The notes: a model not told the origin generated them from the letters alone. 64,000 nt of DNA from Rhodovibrionaceae bacterium (GCA_028279885.1 JANQMX010000080.1:48011-112010), one strand, 5' to 3'. Shown: positions 29,042 to 37,657, numbered from the stretch's first letter. A program made the numbers and translations.

Positions 29042-30003
29042 CACGTTCCCTTTGGCTTGAGGAAGCCGGCCGCGCCGCTTTGCGCGAGACGGAAAGCTTC
29101 TCTGGTCTAGACGGTGACATCCCCATCAAAGCGCTTTGGTCCGGCATAAGTCGCGGGACCGAACGCCTTGTTTTTCAAGGCGAAATTCCAGAGAGTGAGT
29201 ATCTCTCCATGCGTTGCCCTTATCAGGAAGGCGACTTTCCCTTCCCAGTTAAGTATGGCTATGCGCTTGTGGGGGAGCCGCTGGGGGACAAGGACGAAAC
29301 AAAAAGGGCACCCGTTTTCGTGCTCCATCCTCACCAGGAATTTATCTCCGTGAGAGGAGATGATGTGCATCCGCTGCCTGACAAGGTGCCGCCGAGGCGT
29401 GCAGTCCTAGCCGCCAACATGGAAACGGCCCTGACGGCTACGTGGGATTCCGGGGTCGGGGCGGGCGACCGCGTCCTCGTCGTCGGGGGTGGCGTCGTTG
29501 GGCTTCTGACGGCCTTCGTCGTGGCGAGCATGCCCGGGACCACGGTCACCGTTGCAGATATCCTGCCGGAACGAGCCGAGGTGGCGGAGCGCTTGGGTGC
29601 CCGCTTTTGCCTGCCGGAGGCTGCCCCGGCTGATCAGGACGTGGTCTTCCACGCCAGCGCCAGCGAGGCCGGCTTAGCCTGCGCCCTGGCGTCGGCCGGC
29701 CAAGGTGCCACGGTGGTGGAGATGAGCTGGTACGGCAGTCGAACCGTCCGGGCTTCGTTGGGCGGGGCCTTTCATTCCCGCCGGTTGAAACTTATCTCCT
29801 CGCAGGTCGGGCGCATTCCGGAAGACCGGGCTCTGCGTTGGAACTATGCAAGACGCTTGGCAACTGCGCTCTCGCTCCTGGCCGAGCCGGCGCTCGATGC
29901 CCTCATCACCGATGAGGTGGCCTTTGCTGAACTGCCTGAACGCTTGCCTGCCATTCTTGCGCCTTCTGCATCCGGTTTGATGACCGTCGTCCGTTACGAC
30001 TAA
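29026..30003 (+). CDS. Zinc-independent alcohol dehydrogenase-like oxidoreductase
   Basis: This 325-residue medium-chain dehydrogenase-like protein has a catalytic half (ALWSGISRGTERLVFQG about 36-52, FPVKYGYALVG) and a Rossmann half (RVLVVGGGVVGLLTAFVVASMPGTTVTVADI). It lacks the usual structural zinc cysteines. Related proteins are found beside PTPS and GTP cyclohydrolase genes. The first start codon compatible with homology is TTG at 29026, because a stop lies 30 bp upstream in frame. It leads the cluster that continues with the PTPS-fold gene 59 bp later. Confidence 0.85.
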   Translation: MAKLSSRSLWLEEAGRAALRETESFSGLDGDIPIKALWSGISRGTERLVFQGEIPESEYLSMRCPYQEGDFPFPVKYGYALVGEPLGDKDETKRAPVFVLHPHQEFISVRGDDVHPLPDKVPPRRAVLAANMETALTATWDSGVGAGDRVLVVGGGVVGLLTAFVVASMPGTTVTVADILPERAEVAERLGARFCLPEAAPADQDVVFHASASEAGLACALASAGQGATVVEMSWYGSRTVRASLGGAFHSRRLKLISSQVGRIPEDRALRWNYARRLATALSLLAEPALDALITDEVAFAELPERLPAILAPSASGLMTVVRYD

Positions 30004-30062
30004 GCCCCCAGAGTAAGTCCCTGAGTGCATCCCCCCGAGTCAGTCCCCGAGAGGTTACCTTC

Positions 30063-30470
30063 ATGTTTTCACTGGAAGTCCGCGATCATGTCATGATTGC
30101 GCACAGCTTGGCCGGAGACGCTTTCGGCCCGGCGCAGCAGCTGCACGGCGCGACCTATGTGATCGACTTGGCCTTCATGCGTCCGGCGCTGGACGAGAAC
30201 GACATCGTCGTCGACATCGGCTTGGCATCAGAGGCCCTGAAACGCGTTCTCGCGCCGATCAACTACCGCAATCTCGACGAGCTCGATGACTTCAGCAACC
30301 GCCGCTCGACAACCGAGGTGCTGGCGAAGTGGGTCTACGACCGCATGGCCGAGGAGATTGCCGCCGGCCGTCTTGGCGCGGCAGCAAAGGGGATCGCGCG
30401 CCTGCGGGTGACCTTGAACGAGTCTCATGTGGCGCGCGCCGCCTTCGAGGCAGACTTGCCGCAAGCTTGA
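30063..30470 (+). CDS. 6-pyruvoyl-tetrahydropterin synthase (PTPS/QueD)-fold protein
   Basis: This 135-residue protein has the PTPS fold: RDHVMIAHSL with the first zinc His, LHGATYVIDLAFM with the second, a D-rich strand (DENDIVVDIGLASEALK) and a C-terminal VTLNESHVARAAFE motif with catalytic His and Glu. Members act on dihydroneopterin triphosphate or deazapurine precursors. It is short of the usual HxH zinc pattern, so chemistry may differ from QueD. It sits between the dehydrogenase and glycosyltransferase genes, and its stop is directly followed by the next gene. Confidence 0.87.
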   Translation: MFSLEVRDHVMIAHSLAGDAFGPAQQLHGATYVIDLAFMRPALDENDIVVDIGLASEALKRVLAPINYRNLDELDDFSNRRSTTEVLAKWVYDRMAEEIAAGRLGAAAKGIARLRVTLNESHVARAAFEADLPQA

Positions 30471-30482
30471 GTGCGCCCCGCT

Positions 30483-31532
30483 ATGCCCGAAGCCTGGTTC
30501 GCAGTTCCCGGCGCACTCTCGACGCCGACCGGCGGCTACATCTACGCGCGCCGGCTTGTCGCGGCTCTGGCCGATCTCGGCTGGCACGTGGAGGTCGTAG
30601 CCCTGCCTGAGGGCTTCCCCTTTCCTTCGCCGGAGGAGGCACAGGCGGCTTGCCGACGACTGGCAAAGCTCAATGCAAGCCGTCCCGTTCTGGTCGATGG
30701 CCTTGCCTTCGGTGCGCTCGACAGCAGCTTTCTCGCTGAGGCGCGCCAGCGTTGGGTCGCCTTGGTCCACCATCCCCTCGCGTTGGAGGCGGGCTTGTCG
30801 GAGGTGATTTCGGAAAGGCTGCGGCAGACCGAGAAGGCAGCTTTGGCGAGGGCCCGGCAGGTCATCGTCACCAGTCCCAGCACCGGCAGGTGCTTGATCT
30901 CCGATTACGCTGTTCCGCAGGAGCGGGTGACCGTAGCCCAGCCGGGAACAGACCTTGGCAGGAGAGCCCGCGGCAACCCGAGCGTGCCGCGGCTTCTGAC
31001 CGTCGCCACCTTGACGCCACGCAAAGGCCACGACGTTCTCATTGAGGCTTTGGGTCGCATCGCCGAGCTGTCTTGGGACGCTCTGTGGGTCGGCAGCAAA
31101 GATCGCGATCCGGATAATGCCGCGGCACTGGTCAGGGCCATCCGCGCCAGGGGACTGTCGGAGCGCATCATCCTGACCGGGAACCTGGATGCGGCCACCT
31201 TGGCCGACTGTTACGTCCAGTCCGACCTCTTCGTTCTGCCGAGCCGCCATGAAGGGTTCGGCATGGCCTTCGCCGAAGCGCTCGCCCACGGCCTGCCTGT
31301 CGTCGGCTGCGCGGCCGGCGCGGTGCCGGAGACCGTGCCGTCCGATGCCGGTCTGCTGGTGCCGCCGGACGACGTAGAGGCGCTCGCGGCTGCCCTGGCG
31401 TCTCTGCTGACCGACCCGGCCCGGCGCCTCGCCTTGGCCGAGGCCGCTTGGCGCCACGGCCGAAGCCTGCCGCGCTGGGACCAGACGGCGGCCCAGGTTG
31501 CCGCGGCTTTGACGAAGGCTCTGGTCTCATGA
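30483..31532 (+). CDS. GT4-family glycosyltransferase
   Basis: This 349-residue GT-B glycosyltransferase starts with WFAVPGALSTPTGGYIYARRLVAAL, a Gly-rich donor-side loop, and has the GT4 C-terminal motif EGFGMAFAEALAHGLPVVG (E-x7-E). The middle segment LLTVATLTPRKGHDVLIEALG is typical. It should transfer a sugar from a nucleotide donor. An in-frame GTG at 30471, touching the previous stop, is an alternative start. Cytoplasmic and soluble by sequence, and placed among pterin-type genes, it could glycosylate a pteridine as cyanobacterial enzymes do; that is inference. Confidence 0.88.
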   Translation: MPEAWFAVPGALSTPTGGYIYARRLVAALADLGWHVEVVALPEGFPFPSPEEAQAACRRLAKLNASRPVLVDGLAFGALDSSFLAEARQRWVALVHHPLALEAGLSEVISERLRQTEKAALARARQVIVTSPSTGRCLISDYAVPQERVTVAQPGTDLGRRARGNPSVPRLLTVATLTPRKGHDVLIEALGRIAELSWDALWVGSKDRDPDNAAALVRAIRARGLSERIILTGNLDAATLADCYVQSDLFVLPSRHEGFGMAFAEALAHGLPVVGCAAGAVPETVPSDAGLLVPPDDVEALAAALASLLTDPARRLALAEAAWRHGRSLPRWDQTAAQVAAALTKALVS

Positions 31533-32383
31533 GCGGTTTCTCGCCGGAATGGCTGACCTTGCGCGAAGCGGCTGACCGGGCGGCACGCGCGCCATCGATC
31601 CTGGAAGCCGTTCGAAAAGCCCATGCCGATGCACCGCGCTGCCGCATCTGGGATCTCGGCGCCGGCACCGGCGCCTCGCTGCGCGCCTTTGCCGAGCTCT
31701 TGCCGATCGAGCAGCACTGGACCTTGGTCGACCACGACCCAGCGAACCTCGCGGCCGCCGTCCCGGCGCTGGAGGCTTGGGCGGAGACGAGCACGCAAAG
31801 CGACGCGGGCCCGATGCTTCACAAGGATGGTCGGCGAATCCTCGTTCGGCAGCAGCCGGCCGATCTCTCCCAACTGCCCGCTGGCACCGTACCTTGGGAA
31901 CGAGAGACTCCCGACCTGATTACGGCGTCGGCGCTGCTTGATCTCACCTCCGCCGATTGGGCCGATGCTTTTGCCGAAGCCTGCGTTGCTTCGCGCTCGG
32001 CCGTGCTGGCGACGCTGACATTCGATGGTCGACTCGATTTCAGCCCCACGCATGAAGACGATGCGGCTGTGCGTGACGCTTTCGCGGCCCACCAGCGCGG
32101 CGACAAGGGTTTCGGCTTGGCTCTTGGCCCGGATGCGACAGCGGTCCTGGCCGCTGCACTCCAGAGGCGCGGCTACCGCGTCCTCACAGCAGAGAGTCCT
32201 TGGCGTCTCGGTCGGCACGATGGTCCATTGCTCGCGGCTCTGGTTGAAGGGATCGCTGAGGCTGTGGCGGAGACGGACAGGCTGCCGCCGTCTCGACTTG
32301 CGGCGTGGCGCGAGCAGCGCATGACCAAGCTCGAAAGCTTGATTGTCGGGCACGAAGATCTGTTCGGATACTGGCCGGACTAA
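31529..32383 (+). CDS. SAM-dependent methyltransferase
   Basis: This 284-residue class I methyltransferase has motif I CRIWDLGAGTGASLRAF (about 35-51), an acidic motif II (TLVDHDPANLAA), and the post-motif VITASALLDLTSADWADAF. The start at 31529 overlaps the glycosyltransferase stop (ATGA), and its own stop overlaps the convergent reductase stop by 4 bp. It probably methylates the same small molecule that the neighbouring glycosyltransferase modifies. The acceptor is unknown. Confidence 0.87.
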   Translation: MSGFSPEWLTLREAADRAARAPSILEAVRKAHADAPRCRIWDLGAGTGASLRAFAELLPIEQHWTLVDHDPANLAAAVPALEAWAETSTQSDAGPMLHKDGRRILVRQQPADLSQLPAGTVPWERETPDLITASALLDLTSADWADAFAEACVASRSAVLATLTFDGRLDFSPTHEDDAAVRDAFAAHQRGDKGFGLALGPDATAVLAAALQRRGYRVLTAESPWRLGRHDGPLLAALVEGIAEAVAETDRLPPSRLAAWREQRMTKLESLIVGHEDLFGYWPD

Positions 32384-33192
32384 GCCGGGCTTGCTCCATC
32401 TGCGGCGAATGCACAGTCGTAGAGCACCTCGCCATCGCCGAGCGAATAGGCCGTCACCTCTGGCCGCAAGGCGTCGGACAAGGCGGAGATCGGCGGCAGG
32501 TCGAAGGCGCTTAAGCCCGAGCCGATCACGATCGGTGCGACCATCACGTGCAGCCGATCAAGCGCGCCGGCTTGAAGGAAGCGAGAGACGGTGTTGGCAC
32601 CGCCTTCCACCAAAAGGCGCTGGAGGCCTTCCGCGGCGAGCGCATCTCGGATGGCGGCCGGCGCCAAGGCGCCGTCCGGGCCGCAGGGAACCTCGATCAC
32701 CTCAACGCCCTTTGGCCTGGCGCCGTCTTGCCCTTCAGCCCGGACCACGAGGCGCCGCACGTCGTCGTCCTGCAGGCAGCCGATGTCGTCCGGCAAGCGG
32801 CCCTTGGGGTCGATCACGACCCGGGCGGGGGAGGAGCCTTCGACCAAGCGCACGGTCAGACGCGGGTTGTCGGCGACCGCGGTGCCCACCCCGACGACGA
32901 CGGCGTCACAGAGTGCGCGCAGGCGATGAAGATGAACGAAGGCGACCGCCCCGTTCACGTCGCGCGACTGGCCGGTCACGGTGGCAACACGACCGTCGAG
33001 CGACTGTCCGAGCTGACCGATGACCCGACTTTGTCCCGCCGACAGCGGTTCGAGCAGCGGCCCGTAGACGCGCCCCATTATTGTCTCCGGCGCTGTAAAA
33101 TCTCCGTGTCCCTTATGGCGGGCGTCAAGAATCTGCCTCCATGCTTCCCCATCTTCGGGCGGGTAGCGGTCCAACAGCGAGAAGCCAATCAT
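32380..33192 (-). CDS. RibD C-terminal-like (pyrimidine/pterin) reductase
   Basis: This 270-residue reductase has the dihydrofolate-reductase-like RibD_C fold in its second part: VIGQLGQSLDGRVAT, DAVVVGVGTAVADNPRLTVR, RVVIDPKGRLP, LLVEGGANTVSRFLQAGALDRL, and VMVAPIVIGSG. It lacks the deaminase half of RibD. The first 70 residues are an extra segment. The ATG at 33192 is the first ATG; its ribosome site is poor. The gene is divergent from the RibA-like gene with only one base between the starts, if that gene begins at 33194. Confidence 0.88.
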   Translation of the reverse strand: MIGFSLLDRYPPEDGEAWRQILDARHKGHGDFTAPETIMGRVYGPLLEPLSAGQSRVIGQLGQSLDGRVATVTGQSRDVNGAVAFVHLHRLRALCDAVVVGVGTAVADNPRLTVRLVEGSSPARVVIDPKGRLPDDIGCLQDDDVRRLVVRAEGQDGARPKGVEVIEVPCGPDGALAPAAIRDALAAEGLQRLLVEGGANTVSRFLQAGALDRLHVMVAPIVIGSGLSAFDLPPISALSDALRPEVTAYSLGDGEVLYDCAFAADGASPA

Positions 33193-33193
33193 C

Positions 33194-34429
33194 GTGAGCT
33201 CATATAGCAACGGTTCCAGCGACCACCGCCAAAACGGCGAACCTCCGTCGGCCCATGCCGGGTCGAACGGACAACGCGTGCGCAACGATCAACATAGGCT
33301 TGATGCCTTGGCAAGTCTGCTGGCGGACAACAGTTCGTTGTCGGACGAAGGCTCGCTCGCAGTCGAGCGGGCGATACCCGAGCTTCGCCGAGGGCGCCCT
33401 GTCGTCATCCGCGGTGCGTCCGGTGCCGCGTTGCTCGTCGTCGCAGCGGAGAGTGCCGAGCCCGCTCTGCTCACCCAACTGCTCGAGCAGCAAGACATTC
33501 GACTTATCCTGCCGGCAGAGAGATTGCAGCACATCGGCTTTGCGGCGGAGCGACCTCAGGCCATTTCCGTCGCCGGCTGGAGTGAGGCGCGTTTGAAAGA
33601 GGCCGTCCTGGCACCCACGCCGACGAGTCTTGTGCCGCTTTTGGCAAATGTCGACATCGCATTACCGCAGGCGGAAGCCGGCTTGACGTTGTTGAAGCTG
33701 GCCCACCTCTTGCCGGCCGCGCTTGCCGTCGCGCTTCCGCCAATGGGCGTGTCCTCCACCTTGGTCGCGCTGACAACGGTCGACATCACCGGCTACCAGG
33801 ATCGTTCGGCCGCCGCCTTGACGATTGCCACGCGCACCCCGGTACCCCTGTCTGAGGCGGTGGATAGCGAGTTCGTCGTGTTCCACGGCGGCGATGGCGA
33901 ACGGGATCAGTTGGCGATCGTCATCGGCGAGCTCGATACGACCGGCCCGGTGCCGGTGCGATTGCACTCCGCCTGCCTGACCGGCGACCTCTTCGGCAGC
34001 CTCAAGTGCGACTGCGGCGATCAGCTCCGCCGTGCAGTGCAGGACATTTCCGAGTTCGGCGGCGGAGTCATCCTCTATCTTGACCAAGAGGGCCGAGGTA
34101 TCGGCCTGCGCAGCAAGATGCGAGCCTATAGTCTGCAGGCCGCGCAGCATGACACGGTCGATGCCAACACGCTGCTTGGCTATGCGCCGGACGAGCGGCG
34201 CTACAAGGTCGCCAGCCGCATGCTGGACCTGCTTGGAGTCACTGAAGTGACCTTGCTGACCAACAACCCGGAAAAGATCCGCGCTTTGACCTCCTCCGGC
34301 ATCGACGTGGTTTCCACTCGGCGTGTCCTCGGCCAGGTCAATGCGCACAACTGGGGGTATCTCGCCACCAAGGCAGCGCGGAGCGGCCACTTGCTGGATG
34401 CCCTCAGCCTGACAAAGAGCGACGGATAG
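33194..34429 (+). CDS. GTP cyclohydrolase II (RibA) with degenerate RibB half
   Basis: This 411-residue protein has a full RibA domain in its C-terminal half: zinc Cys residues 261, 272 and 274 (CLTGDLFGSLKCDC), YLDQEGRGIGLRSKMRAYSLQ and LTNNPEKIRAL. The N-terminal half follows DHBP synthase (RibB) sequence, including AIPELRRGRPVVI and VDITGYQDRSAAALTI, but the catalytic Asp/Glu-rich loop is replaced by RGASGAA. It probably opens the guanine ring of GTP only. The GTG at 33194 is uncertain; a GTG at 33278 would leave room for promoters. Confidence 0.9.
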   Translation: MSSYSNGSSDHRQNGEPPSAHAGSNGQRVRNDQHRLDALASLLADNSSLSDEGSLAVERAIPELRRGRPVVIRGASGAALLVVAAESAEPALLTQLLEQQDIRLILPAERLQHIGFAAERPQAISVAGWSEARLKEAVLAPTPTSLVPLLANVDIALPQAEAGLTLLKLAHLLPAALAVALPPMGVSSTLVALTTVDITGYQDRSAAALTIATRTPVPLSEAVDSEFVVFHGGDGERDQLAIVIGELDTTGPVPVRLHSACLTGDLFGSLKCDCGDQLRRAVQDISEFGGGVILYLDQEGRGIGLRSKMRAYSLQAAQHDTVDANTLLGYAPDERRYKVASRMLDLLGVTEVTLLTNNPEKIRALTSSGIDVVSTRRVLGQVNAHNWGYLATKAARSGHLLDALSLTKSDG

Positions 34430-34456
34430 GTTCTCGGCTCTAGCGGATGTCGCGGT

Positions 34457-34687
34457 TTACTGAATGCGGCGAAGCGAACGGTTCGGCCGTGCGGCTTCAT
34501 GCAGCATATCGTCAAGGTATCCCGCGACCTCTTTGGCGTTGAGTTCGGCCGGAATGGCGAAGTCGGAGAAGCGGCGCTTTCGCCCGCCGTCGACGCGGTA
34601 GAGCACCCAGCGCTTCTCCTCGCGCGTCACCTCTAACTGGTAGCGCCCGTAGACGTCGAAGAGCATTGCTTTGCTGGCTTCGCTCAT
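34457..34687 (-). CDS. Small conserved protein of unknown function
   Basis: This 76-residue protein (MSEASKAMLFDVYGRYQLEVTREEKRWVLYRVDGG and FAIPAELNAKEVAGYLDDMLHEAARP) has a small beta-rich start and an acidic C-terminal helix, with no signal or membrane segment. I recognise the pattern as a widespread small alphaproteobacterial protein but cannot name the family with confidence. It lies 27 bp after the RibA-like gene, on the opposite strand. The second Met at 34666 is an alternative start. Confidence 0.6.
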   Translation of the reverse strand: MSEASKAMLFDVYGRYQLEVTREEKRWVLYRVDGGRKRRFSDFAIPAELNAKEVAGYLDDMLHEAARPNRSLRRIQ

Positions 34688-34913
34688 CGCGCTTGCTTCT
34701 GCTAGTCGCTTCTTGTTTCCAGATTCTACGACAAATCTAGCGCGATAAGCACAAGACGCTTCGATGGGGATGGCAAGCGTCCTCTCAACGAAACACCCCT
34801 GTGGTTGTTTTTTGGATCGGCCAATCTGATCTTATTAGCTTGTATCTTCCGGCTGCCGCTGCAAATGACAACTGCGTGGGCATTATTCCCACGGGCAGAA
34901 AAAAGGGGTTGGC
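34688..34913. other. Intergenic region before the MipA/OmpV gene
   Basis: This stretch holds no gene I can support. It must carry the promoter of the outer-membrane protein gene and of the divergent small gene. A good ribosome site (AAAAAAGGGG) precedes the ATG at 34914. I saw no recognisable operator. Confidence 0.4.
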
Positions 34914-35966
34914 ATGAACATGAGGGTGACGGACGGACCTTGCTCGGCTGTGACGTCGGTAAGGGGGATGGCGAAGCCTGCCCTTGGGTTCATAGGTGCC
35001 GCCCTGCTCTGCTTTCCCGTCGGGACCGAAGCGCTCGCCGCAGGCCCGGCAGCAACAGAGGAGCCATCACCGGTACCGCTCGTTTCTCGCAAGCTCTCGC
35101 TTTGGGGACTTTATGGCTACGACGCGCCGGCGTCCGCTGCGGACCGGGAAACGGTGCGAGCTTCGGATGGTCTCTCGTCAGCCCCGGCAGCGGCATCACC
35201 CTTGCCGCAAGCTGTCGCGTCCAACCCATCGACCACTGGCGAGTCCGAGAGCGACTGGACCTTCACGTTGGGATTGGGCGTCGGGGCCGGGCCGGACTAT
35301 GAAGGCTCGGAAGACTATCAACCCCTGCCTCTCTGGTTCGGGCGAGCCGAGCGGGACGACAACATTTCAGTTGCAGTGCGCGGCACCACCCTCAATGCCA
35401 ATCTGGTGCCCGACTCGATTTTCAGGGCAGGGCCGGTTCTCAACTACCGCTTCGGGCGCGATGACGTAGAGAACGATCAGGTCGACGACTTGCAGGATGT
35501 CGATGGCACCTTCGAGGTCGGCGCATTTGCCGGCGTCGAGCTGGACGTGGCCGGCGGGCCGGCCGTTTGGGGCGTCGGGCTCGAAGGCTTGCAGGGCACC
35601 GGCGGCGGCCACAGCGGCTTTCTCGCCACGTTTGAACTGTTCTACCGGACACCGCTTGGCGATCGTTGGAGCCTTGGTCTCACCGGCGCCAGCACTTGGG
35701 CCAGCGAGGACTACATGGAGGCCTTCTTCGGCATAGACGCCGACGACTCGGCCCGAAGCGGCCTCGACACCTTCGATGCCGACTCAGGTTTCAAGGACGT
35801 CGGCCTAACGGCCGACTTGAGCTTCCGCGTCGATGAAAACTGGGGTGTGGGGCTGATTGCCGGTTACGCGCGTCTGCTGGGCGATGCAGCCGACAGCCCG
35901 GTTGTCGATGATGTGGGCGATGCCAACCAGTTCTTTGGCGGGCTCTTCGGCTCTTATAGATTCTAG
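34914..35966 (+). CDS. MipA/OmpV-family outer-membrane protein
   Basis: This 350-residue protein has an N-terminal signal peptide (AKPALGFIGAALLCFPVGTEALAAG, cleaved near residue 43) and then a beta-barrel with alternating strands. The family start WTFTLGLGVGAGPDYEGSEDYQPLPLW lies at about residue 110 and the chain ends in Phe after GGLFGSYRF, as outer-membrane barrels do. Residues 45-105 are a low-complexity linker not typical of the family. It may act as a scaffold or porin. A kinase gene follows downstream. Confidence 0.9.
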   Translation: MNMRVTDGPCSAVTSVRGMAKPALGFIGAALLCFPVGTEALAAGPAATEEPSPVPLVSRKLSLWGLYGYDAPASAADRETVRASDGLSSAPAAASPLPQAVASNPSTTGESESDWTFTLGLGVGAGPDYEGSEDYQPLPLWFGRAERDDNISVAVRGTTLNANLVPDSIFRAGPVLNYRFGRDDVENDQVDDLQDVDGTFEVGAFAGVELDVAGGPAVWGVGLEGLQGTGGGHSGFLATFELFYRTPLGDRWSLGLTGASTWASEDYMEAFFGIDADDSARSGLDTFDADSGFKDVGLTADLSFRVDENWGVGLIAGYARLLGDAADSPVVDDVGDANQFFGGLFGSYRF

Positions 35967-35979
35967 AAGAAATTGCAAT

Positions 35980-36012
35980 TTGTGACGCTGTTGTGACGTT
36001 GCTATGACGGTG
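35980..36012 (-). promoter_or_regulatory. Three 11-bp tandem repeats resembling a Pho box
   Basis: The plus strand shows TTGTGACGCTG, TTGTGACGTTG and CTATGACGGTG in perfect 11-bp register. On the minus strand these give CGTCAC, CGTCAC and CGTCAT at 11-bp steps. PhoB boxes are 7-bp repeats spaced 4 bp (GTCAT/C core, 11-bp period), so an OmpR/PhoB-family regulator could bind here. The site lies between the outer-membrane gene and the kinase gene. Confidence 0.4.
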
Positions 36013-36092
36013 TCCCCCTAACTCCTCGGCGTTAAGAACTTGTTGATAGGCCCTACTCTAGGAGGGGCTTCAACGCGACGAGGACAGGGACC

Positions 36093-37595
36093 GTGGGCAC
36101 CATCAAAGCGAAGCTGGATCGCGCGCTCACGTGGCGCTATCTGCTGGCGCTCAGCCTTGTCGCCTGCCTGTCCACCGGGGCCTTCCTGGCGCTCTACCTG
36201 ACCTTGTCGGCGCAAGAGCAGCAGGCCGGACTTATCCGCGAAGTGGCCAAGCAGCAGGCGGCCAGCCAGCGGGTCGCCTTTTTCGCCAATGCCTATGCCG
36301 CGGCGCAGAATGGGCTCGATCGGCAGGACTATCACCGCGAGCTCGGGCGCAGCATTCGCACCATGGAGCGCTCGCATCAAAGCATGATCGAGGGCTTGGG
36401 CCTGAAGGAGGCCGACGTCGCTCGGGTTCGAGAACTGTTGTTCACCGGCGACAGCCCGTTCGACAAGCAGGTCAGAAAGTTCCTGAACCACGCCAAGCTG
36501 TTTCATGCGCTTCCCTGGGAGGAGGTGCGTAAGGATCATCCCTACCTCCTATCCCTGAACCTTGCCGGCATGAACTTCATTCCGCAGGGCTTCGATCTGG
36601 TCTCCAATATTCTGGAGGACGAAAGCCGCGAGGCGATCCACTACCTGGAGAATTTCGAGATAGCCGTCTGGCTGACCACGCTGTTCCTCCTGTTACTCGA
36701 AGCTCTGCTGATCTTCCGGCCACTGGTGCGAAAGGTGCAGACCATTCTCGGGGCCTATGAAGAGGCGCGGGAAGAAAGTGAGCGACTCGCGACATCGGCG
36801 AGCAGTGCCAGTCGCGCCAAGTCGGACTTCCTCGCCTCCATGAGCCATGAGCTCCGCACGCCCCTCAATGCAATCATCGGCTTCTCGGAAGTGATGTCGA
36901 AGGAGTGCTTCGGCGCACTGGGGAACCCAAAGTACCGCGAGTACCCGCCGCTTATTCATCAAAGCGCGCAGCACCTGCTGGAGATCATCAACGACGTGCT
37001 CGATCTCTCGAAGGTGGAGGCTGGACGTTTGGAGTTGAACGAAACCCGCTTCGAGGTGGCGGTGTTGGTGGAGGAATGCTGTGTTGAGATGGCCGGGCAG
37101 GCCGCCGCCAAGCATGTCGCCTTGTCGGCCCTCGTGGAGGAGGGCCCGTGCGTCGCTTATGCGGACCGCCGCCTTGTCAAGCAGTCTTTGCTCAATCTCC
37201 TCTCCAACGCCATCAAGTTCAGCGAGCGGCACCAGGCCATCACCATCGACATCGTTTTCCTGCCGATGGGACAGTGGGGGATAAGCGTGCGCGATCACGG
37301 CGTCGGCATGCGGCCCGACCAGATCGAAATGGCGTTGCGGCCCTTCGAGCAGGTACAGAACGTTCATACGCGCGATCACGAAGGCACCGGCTTGGGCCTG
37401 GCGCTCGTTCACGAATACATGCGGCTCCACGGCGGCCGCTTGGAGCTTACCTCGGAGCTGGGCCAGGGCACCGAAGCTGTGCTTCTGTTCCCGCGCTATC
37501 GGGCGATCCGCGAGGCTCAGCTTAGGGCTGACGATGCTGCATCGGGTAGTCAGGCTGACGCCGAAGAGGCCTGGGCACCAAGCAAGGTTGCCTGA
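36093..37595 (+). CDS. Membrane-bound sensor histidine kinase
   Basis: This 500-residue kinase has two membrane helices (about 14-34 and 188-208) around a periplasmic helical sensor region, then a short linker coil, a HisKA dimerisation domain with the phospho-accepting H252 (SMSHELRTPLN), and an HATPase domain with N box (LLNLLSNAIKFS), DHGVGMRP and GTGLGLAL. No receiver domain is present. The start is GTG at 36093 with an AGGACAGGGA site. No response regulator gene is adjacent, so it is an orphan kinase. Confidence 0.94.
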   Translation: MGTIKAKLDRALTWRYLLALSLVACLSTGAFLALYLTLSAQEQQAGLIREVAKQQAASQRVAFFANAYAAAQNGLDRQDYHRELGRSIRTMERSHQSMIEGLGLKEADVARVRELLFTGDSPFDKQVRKFLNHAKLFHALPWEEVRKDHPYLLSLNLAGMNFIPQGFDLVSNILEDESREAIHYLENFEIAVWLTTLFLLLLEALLIFRPLVRKVQTILGAYEEAREESERLATSASSASRAKSDFLASMSHELRTPLNAIIGFSEVMSKECFGALGNPKYREYPPLIHQSAQHLLEIINDVLDLSKVEAGRLELNETRFEVAVLVEECCVEMAGQAAAKHVALSALVEEGPCVAYADRRLVKQSLLNLLSNAIKFSERHQAITIDIVFLPMGQWGISVRDHGVGMRPDQIEMALRPFEQVQNVHTRDHEGTGLGLALVHEYMRLHGGRLELTSELGQGTEAVLLFPRYRAIREAQLRADDAASGSQADAEEAWAPSKVA

Positions 37596-37598
37596 CCG

Positions 37599-37628
37599 GC
37601 CGCCGAGCACGGTAGCTTGGTCGGCGGC
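37599..37628. terminator. Stem-loop between convergent kinase and GNAT genes
   Basis: Arms GCCGCCGA and TCGGCGGC pair perfectly over 8 bp around a 14-nt loop, in the gap between two convergent genes. It lacks a T tract in either direction, so a bidirectional terminator role is only possible. Confidence 0.3.
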
Positions 37629-37657
37629 ATCGAGGACCGGGTTCTCGCCGCGACGAC

